A program made the translations under genes and the position numbers. This document shows, in pieces, positions 16,554-24,626 of a stretch of DNA of 34,991 nucleotides. The DNA is from an uncultured Eubacteriaceae bacterium (lineage in GTDB: Bacteria > Bacillota > Clostridia > Lachnospirales > CAG-274): positions 1 through 34,991 of the forward strand of contig CAMTZM010000025.1 of the NCBI GenBank assembly GCA_947086655.1. The letters run 5' to 3'. Within the stretch, counting starts at the first letter, position 1; each line of letters opens with the position of its first letter. The notes beneath the pieces were generated by a model, which ran no database searches, was not told where the DNA came from, and worked only from the letters and a program-made list of their open reading frames with translations.

Positions 16554-17024
16554 TTGAAATATCTCTCAACAATACCTTTAATTGTGTTTTTAGACTTAAT
16601 TTCAAAAATCATAGTAAATAAAAACATTTCACTTAATGAAAAAAAAGAAATTATAAAAAACAAAATATATCTTTATAACTTAAAAAATAAAGGTATAGCA
16701 ATGGGATTTATGAAAAATAAAAAAAATTTAATTATAAAAATCAATGTTTTGTTTTTAGTTGTTATAATATTAAATTTTATTAAAATTTTTAGAAATTCAA
16801 GCAATTTATTGAAATTAGCTTTTTCATTCATAATTGGCGGAGCATTTGGCAATATTATAGACAGAATAAAAAACAACTCAGTTACAGACTTTATATATAT
16901 AAAAATAAAAAAACTTCCTGTATTTAATATAGCAGACTTATTTATATTTTTAAGCATTATGCTTTTTTTAGTAGAATACGTAAAAAACATTGATATTTTC
17001 AACTTTTTTAAAATCCGTGTTTAA
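16554..17024 (+). CDS. lspA: Lipoprotein signal peptidase (signal peptidase II)
   Basis: A 156-aa inner-membrane aspartyl protease that cleaves the signal peptide from diacylglyceryl-modified prolipoproteins. Four hydrophobic helices are visible. Conserved elements: FLDLISK in TM1, NKGIAMGF, GGAFGNIIDRI with catalytic D103, VTDFIYI, and FNIADLFIF with catalytic D128. The start is TTG at 16554, eight bases after AAAGGAGG. It is divergent from fba and is followed immediately by the independently promoted 6S RNA. The putative lipoproteins of this window (899-2059, 11030-12457) would be substrates. Confidence 0.93.
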   Translation: MKYLSTIPLIVFLDLISKIIVNKNISLNEKKEIIKNKIYLYNLKNKGIAMGFMKNKKNLIIKINVLFLVVIILNFIKIFRNSSNLLKLAFSFIIGGAFGNIIDRIKNNSVTDFIYIKIKKLPVFNIADLFIFLSIMLFLVEYVKNIDIFNFFKIRV

Positions 17025-17044
17025 CATTATATAAATTCTTCCGC

Positions 17045-17073
17045 TTGTAAAAAACAAACTTTTATATTATAAT
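17045..17073 (+). promoter_or_regulatory. 6S RNA promoter
   Basis: TTGTAA (17045-17050) and a perfect TATAAT (17068-17073) with a 17-nt spacer, giving a start near 17080, ten bases before the closing stem of the 6S RNA. Confidence 0.75.
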
Positions 17074-17080
17074 AAATACA

Positions 17081-17284
17081 GAAAAAAAATAATTCCTGAG
17101 GTGTACGTTTACCTTTTATTTTGAACCTACATTTATTATAAGGGATTCCTATATGCAAAAGCCTATGTCAGGCCTCAAGCTAATTCCCTTTGGGCAGAGG
17201 AAGACAGACGCTTTTGCTGCGGAAACCCACCTAACTTAGGTTAGGTGTCAAAATAGGGGACCGGCACTTCGGGGTTATTTTTTT
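17081..17284 (+). ncRNA. ssrS: 6S RNA
   Basis: A rod-like fold with a central bubble. The terminal stem pairs AATTCC-T-GAG-GTG (17091-17103) with CACTTCGGGGTT (17265-17276). The next helix pairs ATTTTGAACCTA with TAGGTGTCAAAAT. The bubble is flanked on the far side by GGGATTCC (17142-17149) pairing with GGAAACCC (17221-17228), and the apical arm has GCAAAAGC pairing with GCTTTTGC. The 3' side of the bubble can form its own hairpin (CACCTAA-6nt-TTAGGTG, 17228-17247), a feature of 6S RNAs. 6S mimics an open promoter and sequesters sigma-70-type RNA polymerase. A T-run at 17278-17284 ends it. It has its own promoter; its 3' end reaches the stop codon of convergent ligA. Confidence 0.87.
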
Positions 17285-19212
17285 AAATTTATATATTCAT
17301 CCTCCGTAATTATTGGCACATTCAACTCATGTGCCTTTTTATTTTTTGATGAAGCTGAATTAATATTATTATTTATTAAATACGTTGTTTTTTTAGTTAC
17401 ACTTGATGTAACCTTTCCTCCTAAAGCTTCTATTTCATTTTGGAGTTCTTTTCTATTTTTAAATGTTTTAAGTTCTCCGGTAATTACAAAAATTTCACCG
17501 TCAAATATATTATTTTCTGATTTTTCCTCCTCAATAAAATTTAAACATCCAATTATTTTATTAATAAGTTCTATATTGCTTTCATGCGAAAAATAACGAT
17601 ATACTGATTGCGCTATTATCTCTCCAAATCCATCAATACTTATTAGTTCTTCTATATCTGCATTTTTTATTTTTTCAAAATCGTTCTCATAAAATCTACA
17701 TAAAAGTTTTGCATTTGAAAGACCAACATGATTGATTCCCAAAGCATAAATAAAGTTTGATAAACGAGTTGTTTTTGATTTTTCAACAGCATTAATTAAA
17801 TTTAAGTAAGATTTTTCTCCAAATCCTTCTAATGAAATTATCTTTTCTTTATAATTTTCTAATTTATACAAATCAGTATAATTTTCCAAAATACCATTTT
17901 CAACAAATTTTTCAACATAAGCTTCTGATATGCCTTCAATATTAAGCGCATCTCTTGATGCATAATGTACAATCTGAAGCACAATTCTTGCATGACAATT
18001 TGGATTTGTACATTTTAAAGCCTTCCCGTCTCTAAGCTTTACAATCTCTGTATCTTCTCCGCATACGCCACATTTATCAGGTATAATTACACTATTGCTT
18101 TTAGTAAAATTCTCCGCTATTTGAGGTATAATCATATTTGCTTTATATACAGATATTTTATCTCCAATTCCTAATTTTAGTGTCTCCACAATACTAATAT
18201 TATGAAGACTTGCCCTATTTACAGTAGTTCCCTCAAGTTCAACCGGCTCAAAAACAGCAATAGGATTAATAAGCCCTGTTCTTGACGTATTCCAAAATAT
18301 TTCCTTTAAAGTTGTAACAGCAGTTTCATCAGCCCATTTAAACGCTAATGAGTCCTTAGGAAATTTAGATGTTGTTCCAAGACTTTTGCTATAATCAATA
18401 TCATCATATGTTAATACAAGTCCATCAGAAGCAAAATCGTTTTTTTCAATTTCCAATTCAAACTCTCTTACTGCCTGTCCTACATTTTTACTTGAAACAA
18501 GTTTATAATCTACTGTTGTAAAACCTATGCTTTGAAGCCATTTAAGCTGATTTGACTTTAAATCATGAGGTATATTTCCATTTCCGCTTACAAGAGAAAA
18601 TGCTATAAAATTAACTTCTCTTTTTGCTGCAATTTCGTTGTTTAACTGCCTAACAGTACCACTACACAAATTACGGGGATTTTTATATTTTTCAGATTCA
18701 TCCAAACTCGAATTAATTTTCTCAAATTCTTTAAAAGATATTACAGCCTCACCTCTTATTATCATCTCATCTAAATAATTTATTTTAAGAGGTATATTTT
18801 TAAAAACTCTTGCATTATGTGTAATGTCTTCTCCAATTTCTCCGTTTCCCCTTGTAACAGCTTGTATAAAAGTTCCGTTGTTATATTTAAGAACAATAGT
18901 AAGTCCATCTAATTTCAGCGATAAAAGACCTTCATGGTCATCTAAAAATTCCTCAAGCTTTTCTACTTCTTTCGTCTTATCCAATGAAAGCATTTTTGTC
19001 TCATGTCTTACTTTTTCAAGAGAGCTTAAAACTTCATAACCTACTCTTTGTGTCGGACTTTCACTCATTATTATACCTGTATCCTTTTCAAGACGTACAA
19101 GTTCATCATACAAATTATCATACTCATAATCAGACATTATCTCAGAGGCCATTTGATAATAGGCCTCTGATGCTTTATTCAACAAAGCTATTAACTCTTT
19201 CATTCTTTCCAT
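17275..19212 (-). CDS. ligA: NAD-dependent DNA ligase
   Basis: A 645-aa LigA that seals nicks in replication and repair using NAD+. Domains in order: Ia NAD-binding domain (AYYQMASEIMSDYEYDNLYDEL), adenylation domain with the active-site K100 in LKLDGL, OB fold, a four-Cys zinc finger (CGVCG ... CTNPNCHARI), helix-hairpin-helix repeats (LEGFGEKSYLNLI, IDGFGEIIAQSV), and a C-terminal BRCT domain (GEIFVITGELKTFKNRKEL ... YINLKK). The frame extends to an ATG at 19230, but that one overlaps the ribosome site AAAGGA; the ATG at 19212, nine bases after it, is more likely. It lies 28 bp after tspO in an apparent operon, and its 3' end meets the 6S RNA end. Confidence 0.95.
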   Translation of the reverse strand: MERMKELIALLNKASEAYYQMASEIMSDYEYDNLYDELVRLEKDTGIIMSESPTQRVGYEVLSSLEKVRHETKMLSLDKTKEVEKLEEFLDDHEGLLSLKLDGLTIVLKYNNGTFIQAVTRGNGEIGEDITHNARVFKNIPLKINYLDEMIIRGEAVISFKEFEKINSSLDESEKYKNPRNLCSGTVRQLNNEIAAKREVNFIAFSLVSGNGNIPHDLKSNQLKWLQSIGFTTVDYKLVSSKNVGQAVREFELEIEKNDFASDGLVLTYDDIDYSKSLGTTSKFPKDSLAFKWADETAVTTLKEIFWNTSRTGLINPIAVFEPVELEGTTVNRASLHNISIVETLKLGIGDKISVYKANMIIPQIAENFTKSNSVIIPDKCGVCGEDTEIVKLRDGKALKCTNPNCHARIVLQIVHYASRDALNIEGISEAYVEKFVENGILENYTDLYKLENYKEKIISLEGFGEKSYLNLINAVEKSKTTRLSNFIYALGINHVGLSNAKLLCRFYENDFEKIKNADIEELISIDGFGEIIAQSVYRYFSHESNIELINKIIGCLNFIEEEKSENNIFDGEIFVITGELKTFKNRKELQNEIEALGGKVTSSVTKKTTYLINNNINSASSKNKKAHELNVPIITEDEYINLKK

Positions 19213-19240
19213 AAATAAAAATCCTTTCATTTTAAATTAT

Positions 19241-19726
19241 TTAATTTAAAAACCATATTCCAATATTGAGATAACCGGCATAAAAAAGCCATAATATATA
19301 AGGTATAAAAAATATACCAGCTAATTTGTTTATATCACTGAAATATTGATATGTTTTTAATGACAATACAATTAAAAGTACTATCCAGAAAAAAGAAAAC
19401 AATCTAAGTTCCATTCCAAAAAAGAAAATTGACCATAAAAAATTTACTGCAAGCTGAGATGTATAAAAAAATAAAGCTGTTTTTCTTTTATCTGAAAACG
19501 AAGTACTTACTAAATATGCCGCTGCCCCAATAAAAAAATATAAAATACTCCATACAATACTAAATATAAAAGCCGGAGGTGAAAATGCTGGTTTTATAAA
19601 ACTTTCATATTCGGAAGAAACTGGTCCCGATAAATAAACACTTAAAATGCCGACTGCTTGAGGTATAAGCAAATTTAAAAGAAATAACTCTAAATTAAAT
19701 TTTTTTCCCGAAATATAATATCTCAT
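19241..19726 (-). CDS. tspO: TspO/MBR family membrane protein
   Basis: A 161-aa five-helix membrane protein. Family marks: a Pro-rich FIKPAFSPPAFIFSIVWSILYFFIGAAAYLV segment, an FLWSIFFFGMELRLFSFFWIVLL helix with the conserved Trp and Phe, and a final PYILWLFYAGYLNIGIWFLN. TspO proteins bind porphyrins and other hydrophobic ligands and have been linked to stress responses. GGCGG precedes the ATG. It is upstream of ligA with 28 bp between. The physiological role here is not evident from context. Confidence 0.9.
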   Translation of the reverse strand: MRYYISGKKFNLELFLLNLLIPQAVGILSVYLSGPVSSEYESFIKPAFSPPAFIFSIVWSILYFFIGAAAYLVSTSFSDKRKTALFFYTSQLAVNFLWSIFFFGMELRLFSFFWIVLLIVLSLKTYQYFSDINKLAGIFFIPYILWLFYAGYLNIGIWFLN

Positions 19727-20035
19727 AACAAAATAACCGCCTGCTTATAAATGGTATTATTATTATATGATTAAATACATGCGGCTTATACCAAAATATC
19801 TATATGAACTTTCTGAAACATTGCACAATTAATATTTTATATCTTTGGCTAATATTTCGTCAAAACCTATTAACATAGGTCTAAACTATGTTTGCGGGCT
19901 TTTTTCTCAAATATAAAATATCATCTCAAACCTATTTTATTGAATTATGCAGTATTTTCTTAAAAAAAAGTTGTCGCTACAAAAACAAGGCTTTGCAGCA
20001 ACAACTCTTTTAATATTTTGATTTTTTTCAAATTT
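19727..20035. other. Intergenic region between SLH gene end and tspO
   Basis: This ~310-bp region holds a terminator for the SLH gene (19969-20006) and a separate 7-bp hairpin (AACATAG-7nt-CTATGTT, 19872-19892) followed by TTGCGGGCTTTTTT, which could act as a weak + strand terminator or a leader element for leftward tspO. No riboswitch that I recognise, and no ORF worth calling. Confidence 0.4.
19969..20006 (-). terminator. Terminator of the SLH/cohesin gene
   Basis: On the minus strand a 12-bp stem AGTTGTTGCTGC with GTAGCGACAACT (two wobbles) and a 14-nt loop is followed directly by TTTTTTT. It lies 30 bp after the SLH gene stop. Confidence 0.85.
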
Positions 20036-21409
20036 TTATTTTTCCAAAAGATTCAAAATATTGTAAACAATAACCGCTGATTGCGCTCTTGTAGTATTTT
20101 CTTTTGGAGCTATATTATTTCCCATACCATTTACAATTTTCTCATTTACCATAAATGAAACATAATCTTTAGCATAATCTGATATAGTTTCAAAATCATC
20201 AAACTTGTTTAAAACCTCTAAGGAAGGCTTAACATCATATCCTTTAGCCTCTAATGCCCTTGCGGCAAAAACCATCATATCCTGCCTTGAAATATTAGCA
20301 TTAGGATTAAAATTGCCTTTTTCATCTCCTTTAGCAATTCCAAGCTCTTTTGCACGTCCTATTGCATTTGCATAATACATATCTTTATTTACATCAGCAA
20401 AACTTTCCTTAGAATCAGATGTTTCTCCTAAACAATTCATAAGCATAACAACAAAATCAGCACGCTTTACATTAAGCGCAGGAGCAAAATTCTCATTTCC
20501 AACTCCATTAACAATTTTTCTTGATGCCAATTCCTCTATGGCTTTAACAGCCCATGGATATACAGAAATATCTTTAAATGAAATTTTATTTGTTTTGTCA
20601 GTTTCACTCCCAATTGTTTCTTTTGTTGTTACTTCAGTTGAATCATCATCTCTATTATTTTTCTTGTCAGTTGAATTATCTTTTGTTGTTTTTTCTGTTG
20701 TACTTTCTGTTAAATCATTAGTTGTAATTTCTGTTGTGCTTTCCATAGTTGAAGTTTCTGTCTCATTATCAGAATTACTGCTTGAATTAGCTGATTTAAG
20801 ATTAACTTCTACGCTTTCAATATTAGCCGATTTTTTAACATTGTTCGTTGCATAAAAAATATTGCCTTTTTGTCCGCTTTTTGATATAGAAGGAAGTATT
20901 TCAATATCAGTTTTTCCAGCTCCAACCATTTCAAATTTAAGACTTAAAAATATGCCATCGTCAAATACATCAAATACCGATGCTGGATTATATACAAGAG
21001 TTCCAAGTTTAACAATTCCTATTTCAGCCGCTGTTTTTACTCCATCCGAAAGTCTTTCATAATCAGGGTCATTTATTGAAGGAACAAGATTTATTTGTTC
21101 TTCAACACTTGAATTAGAAAAAAGTCTTCTATAAACACCTGTGGCAGCGTTATAAGTAATAAAACCCTCATCATCTGTAATATCGTTTCCAACCATTTTA
21201 ATAACATTAGGATTATATTTAACCCTAAAAGTAGCATTGTTAAATCCATCATTGTTTCCGAGCATAAAATTTACATAAAATGTTTCGCCCTTTTTAAAAT
21301 CATACTCATATACACTTTTTTCACCGTATATATCAAAGGCGTAAGCGTTTATACAGCCTCCGATTGAAATTACAGCAAAAAGCAGCAATGCACAAAATTT
21401 CTTTATCAT
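20036..21409 (-). CDS. Secreted cohesin-like/S-layer-homology surface protein
   Basis: A 457-aa exported protein. Residues 1-24 are a signal peptide (MIKKFCALLLFAVISIGGCINAYA). About 25-200 is a beta-rich cohesin-like module (EKSVYEYDFKKGETFYVNFMLGNNDGFNNATFRVKYNPNVI ... GIFLSLKFEMVGAGKTDIEI). About 205-270 is a Thr/Ser/Glu/Asp-rich linker. Residues 275-457 contain three SLH repeats (KDISVYPWAVKAIEELASRKI; FADVNKDMYYANAIGRAKELGI; FDDFETISDYAKDYVSFMV), with ITRAE-like motifs VKRAD, ISRQD and TTRAQ. SLH repeats bind pyruvylated wall polymers, so the cohesin module would face outside and could anchor dockerin-bearing proteins. No dockerin gene is in the window. GGAGG precedes the ATG. Confidence 0.88.
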   Translation of the reverse strand: MIKKFCALLLFAVISIGGCINAYAFDIYGEKSVYEYDFKKGETFYVNFMLGNNDGFNNATFRVKYNPNVIKMVGNDITDDEGFITYNAATGVYRRLFSNSSVEEQINLVPSINDPDYERLSDGVKTAAEIGIVKLGTLVYNPASVFDVFDDGIFLSLKFEMVGAGKTDIEILPSISKSGQKGNIFYATNNVKKSANIESVEVNLKSANSSSNSDNETETSTMESTTEITTNDLTESTTEKTTKDNSTDKKNNRDDDSTEVTTKETIGSETDKTNKISFKDISVYPWAVKAIEELASRKIVNGVGNENFAPALNVKRADFVVMLMNCLGETSDSKESFADVNKDMYYANAIGRAKELGIAKGDEKGNFNPNANISRQDMMVFAARALEAKGYDVKPSLEVLNKFDDFETISDYAKDYVSFMVNEKIVNGMGNNIAPKENTTRAQSAVIVYNILNLLEK

Positions 21410-21494
21410 GTAAATACCTCCGCTTAAAAATTATAATAATCAATTTGTACTATACTTATAATACTATAAATTTTAATAATTGTACATAGTTATT

Positions 21495-21582
21495 TAACCG
21501 ACAGAGTAAGTTCCTCATTCCTTATTTAGTGAAAAGAAAAGCTCTCAATAAATACAAAGGCAAATACTTTCGCCGTCGGTTA
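21495..21582 (-). repeat. Intergenic repeat family, copy 3 (inverted, with terminal inverted repeats)
   Basis: Read on the minus strand it aligns with copies 1 and 2 (GCCTTTGTATTTATTGAGAG, TTTTCACTAAATAAGG). Its ends are a perfect 8-bp inverted repeat, TAACCGAC (21495-21502) and GTCGGTTA (21575-21582). Copy 1 also ends in GTCGGTTA. The terminal inverted repeats suggest a small non-autonomous element; no clear target-site duplication is visible. Confidence 0.55.
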
Positions 21583-21586
21583 CAAA

Positions 21587-21607
21587 AATTTTTGTGTAAC
21601 AAAAATT
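21587..21607 (-). terminator. Possible weak terminator after valS
   Basis: A 9-bp hairpin of AATTTTTGT with ACAAAAATT and a 3-nt loop, followed on the minus strand by TTTG. It is AT-only apart from one pair, so weak; no better terminator is seen after valS. Confidence 0.3.
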
Positions 21608-21705
21608 CTCATAGTTTTGACCTGTTAAAACTTACATGCTTAAAAGCGTGGTTCTTGTGTGTTTATTAATATATAATTTTCTTAGATAAAACATTATTTA
21701 TATCA

Positions 21706-24369
21706 TTATTTTGTAAAACGCTGTATATATATATTAAGCTGTGTTTCAACTTTTTTAAGCATATCAGAATAACTTTCTAATTTTTTCTTTTCTTCCTCAA
21801 TTACATTAGCCGGAGCCTTTGAAACAAAGCCTTGATTTGATAACTTTTTCTCTACTCTCTCAACCTCCTTTACAAGACGTTCTTTTTCTTTTATAAGCCT
21901 TTCCTTTTCCTTTTCAACATCTACAAGTTCTGCAAACGGCATGTAAATAACGCCTCCATGAATTACAGTTGATACAGCATCATTTGAAATACCATTTTTA
22001 TCATCTTGTATAAACACATCAGAAGCTTTAGCGAGAGAAGAAAAGAAAATTTTACCTTTACTAAATGTATTTCTAATATCCTCTGACTCTGAAACAACAA
22101 ATACATTAATCTTTTTAGAAGGAACTACATTCATTTCAGACCTTATATTTCTTATGCTCTTTACAGCTGACTTAATAAGCTCTACATCGTTTTCTTCCTT
22201 TTCGTAATTAAATTCATCATCATATACAGGCCATTTAGAAAGCATTATAGTATCCTCTTTTGACTGTATTGACGTAAATATTTCCTCTGTAATAAAAGGC
22301 ATATAAGGGTGCAAAAGTTTTAATGATTTTATTAAAACTTCTCTTAAAGTCCATAAAGCGGCTTCTCTTGTAGAATCTTTATCATCATATAATCTTGGCT
22401 TAACCATTTCAATATACCAATCGCAATATTCATCCCATACAAAATCATAAATTTTAGAAACAGCAATACCAAGCTCATAATTATCCATATTTTCAGTAAC
22501 TTCTTTTATAAGCTTATTTGCTTTAGAGATTATCCATTTATCAGAGTCAGTTAACTCTGGTTTATATCCTTCATCAAACCTCTTTTCAAGTTCTTCCATA
22601 TTTTCAAAATTCATCATAATAAATCTTGAGGCATTCCAAACTTTATTAAGGAAATTCCTGTTTGACTCAACTCTTTCCCAATAAAATCTCATATCATTTC
22701 CGGCAGCATTTCCTGTAACAATAGTTAACCTTAAAGCGTCTGCTCCATATTTATCTATAACATCAAGAGGATTTATGCCGTTTCCAAGAGATTTGCTCAT
22801 TTTCCTACCTTGAGAATCCCTTATTAACCCATGAATAAATACATCTCTAAAAGGTGATTTTCCTGTATGTTCTATACCCGAAAATACCATTCTAACAACC
22901 CAGAAGAAAATTATGTCATATCCTGTAACAAGTACATTTGTAGGATAAAAATGTTCAAATTCCTTTGTTTTCTCAGGCCATCCAAGAGTCGAGAAAGGCC
23001 ATAATGCCGAACTGAACCATGTATCAAGTGTATCTTCATCTTGTTTTAAATCACTTTTTCCACATTTAGGGCATTTATCTATTTTCGATTTTGATACTAT
23101 AACCTCTCCACATGAGCAGTAATAAGCCGGTATTCTATGTCCCCACCAAAGCTGGCGTGAAATACACCAATCGTGTATATTTTCTAACCAATTAAGATAA
23201 ACTTTACCAAAACGCTCCGGTATAAATCTTACTTCATTGTTATGATAAGCATCTATTGCCGGTTTTGCAAGTCCTTTCATTTTAACAAACCACTGCTTTT
23301 TTATCAAAGGTTCTATAACGTCCTTGCAGCGCTCATGTACTCCAACAGCGTGACTTATTTCTTCTATTTTAACAAGAAGACCCATTTCATCAAGTTCTTT
23401 TACAATAGCCTTTCTTGCTTCATATCTGTCCATTCCTTTAAATTTACCGCCGTTTTCATTTATTGTTCCATCATCATTCATAATATTTATTTTTTCAAGT
23501 TCATGTCTTAATCCTACTTCAAAATCATTAGGGTCATGTGCCGGAGTTATTTTAACAACTCCTGTACCAAACTCCATATCAACATATTCGTCGGCTATTA
23601 TAGGAATTTCTCTGTCAACAAAAGGAAGAATACAAACTTGTCCTACATATTCTTTATATCTTTCATCATTAGGATTTACTGCTACCGCAGTATCTCCAAG
23701 CATTGTCTCCGGTCTTGTAGTGGCAAATTGCAAATATCCGCCGCCTTTAATTGGATACTTTATATGCCAAAAGTTACCTTTCTTGTCTTCATGATTTACC
23801 TCTGCATCTGAAATTGTAGTTTTACATTTAGGACACCAATTTATAAGCTTTTCTCCCCTATAAATTAATCCTTTTTTATAAAGTCTCTCAAAAACCTCCA
23901 ATACAGCATCTGAAAGACCATCATCCATTGTAAAGCGTTCTCTGTCCCAATCACATGAACATCCTAACTTTTTAAGCTGATTTAAAATCGTACTTCCATA
24001 TTCTTCTTTCCATTCCCACGCTCTTTTTAAAAACTCCTCTCGTCCTATATCTTCTTTTTTAATTCCTTCTTTTGCCATTTTATCGACAATTTTTACTTCT
24101 GTCGATATACTTGCGTGGTCAGTTCCCGGAATCCATAAAGCGTTATAGCCCTGCATTCTTTTCCATCTTATAAGTATATCTTGAATAGTTTCATCAAAAG
24201 CATGCCCCATGTGAAGCTGTCCCGTTATATTAGGAGGTGGAATAACTATTGTATAAGCTTCCTTATCTTCTTCAACTTCTGCGTGAAAATATTTTTTCTC
24301 AAGCCAATTTTTGTAAATTCTATCCTCAACTATGGAAGGTTCATATACTTTTTCTAAATGTTTTCTCAT
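21706..24369 (-). CDS. valS: Valyl-tRNA synthetase
   Basis: An 887-aa class I synthetase charging tRNA-Val. The HIGH-type motif is NITGQLHMGHAFDETIQD and the KMSKS loop is GRKMSKSLGNG. Between them lie the CP1 editing domain that hydrolyses Thr-tRNA-Val (GDTAVAVNPNDERY, GTGVVKITPAHDPNDFEVG) and a zinc-type Cys cluster (CPKCKTTISDAE; CSCGEVIVSKSKIDKCPKCG). The anticodon-binding domain (YDFVWDEYCDWYIEMVKPRL) and the C-terminal coiled-coil arm complete a full-length protein. The ATG overlaps the stop of the preceding small membrane gene (ATGA), and AGGAGG lies in the coding end of that gene. No T-box leader is visible directly upstream, consistent with expression from further up the operon. Confidence 0.97.
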   Translation of the reverse strand: MRKHLEKVYEPSIVEDRIYKNWLEKKYFHAEVEEDKEAYTIVIPPPNITGQLHMGHAFDETIQDILIRWKRMQGYNALWIPGTDHASISTEVKIVDKMAKEGIKKEDIGREEFLKRAWEWKEEYGSTILNQLKKLGCSCDWDRERFTMDDGLSDAVLEVFERLYKKGLIYRGEKLINWCPKCKTTISDAEVNHEDKKGNFWHIKYPIKGGGYLQFATTRPETMLGDTAVAVNPNDERYKEYVGQVCILPFVDREIPIIADEYVDMEFGTGVVKITPAHDPNDFEVGLRHELEKINIMNDDGTINENGGKFKGMDRYEARKAIVKELDEMGLLVKIEEISHAVGVHERCKDVIEPLIKKQWFVKMKGLAKPAIDAYHNNEVRFIPERFGKVYLNWLENIHDWCISRQLWWGHRIPAYYCSCGEVIVSKSKIDKCPKCGKSDLKQDEDTLDTWFSSALWPFSTLGWPEKTKEFEHFYPTNVLVTGYDIIFFWVVRMVFSGIEHTGKSPFRDVFIHGLIRDSQGRKMSKSLGNGINPLDVIDKYGADALRLTIVTGNAAGNDMRFYWERVESNRNFLNKVWNASRFIMMNFENMEELEKRFDEGYKPELTDSDKWIISKANKLIKEVTENMDNYELGIAVSKIYDFVWDEYCDWYIEMVKPRLYDDKDSTREAALWTLREVLIKSLKLLHPYMPFITEEIFTSIQSKEDTIMLSKWPVYDDEFNYEKEENDVELIKSAVKSIRNIRSEMNVVPSKKINVFVVSESEDIRNTFSKGKIFFSSLAKASDVFIQDDKNGISNDAVSTVIHGGVIYMPFAELVDVEKEKERLIKEKERLVKEVERVEKKLSNQGFVSKAPANVIEEEKKKLESYSDMLKKVETQLNIYIQRFTK

Positions 24370-24626
24370 AATGTTAATAATCCTCCTACGTATAATGCAA
24401 TTCCAATTATAATTAAAATAACGCCTATAAACTTAAATACAGATTTTGCGTTATTTAAAAGCATCTCAAAGTCCTTCTCATCATCACATTCATTATCCTG
24501 CAAATCTTTATTTTCATTAACTTCATCAAAACTAATTTTAATAGGTTTAAATCTTAAAAACAAACTTGTTATAAAAACAAATATGCCAACAATTACGAAA
24601 ATAACGGCTATTTTATTCATCTCCAT
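24366..24626 (-). CDS. Small two-TM membrane protein (86 aa), unknown
   Basis: Two hydrophobic helices (about residues 5-24 and 63-83) flank a short, acidic loop (FDEVNENKDLQDNECDDEKDFEM), so both ends are on the same side of the membrane. No enzymatic motif. The start ATG at 24626 lies inside the end of the upstream coiled-coil gene (14-bp overlap) with GAGG six bases before it; the stop overlaps valS by 4 bp. Both overlaps indicate translational coupling in one operon. An ATG two codons further in is an alternative start. Confidence 0.65.
   Translation of the reverse strand: MEMNKIAVIFVIVGIFVFITSLFLRFKPIKISFDEVNENKDLQDNECDDEKDFEMLLNNAKSVFKFIGVILIIIGIALYVGGLLTL

Noticed and set aside
16673..17002. 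109-residue minus-strand ORF overlapping lspA
   Set aside because: It lies antisense to lspA, which has the catalytic NIIDR and FNIAD motifs and an AAAGGAGG site; the reverse frame has neither.
19727..19968. Riboswitch in the leader of tspO-ligA
   Set aside because: Only a 7-bp hairpin with a distant T-run is seen; no motif matching a known aptamer.
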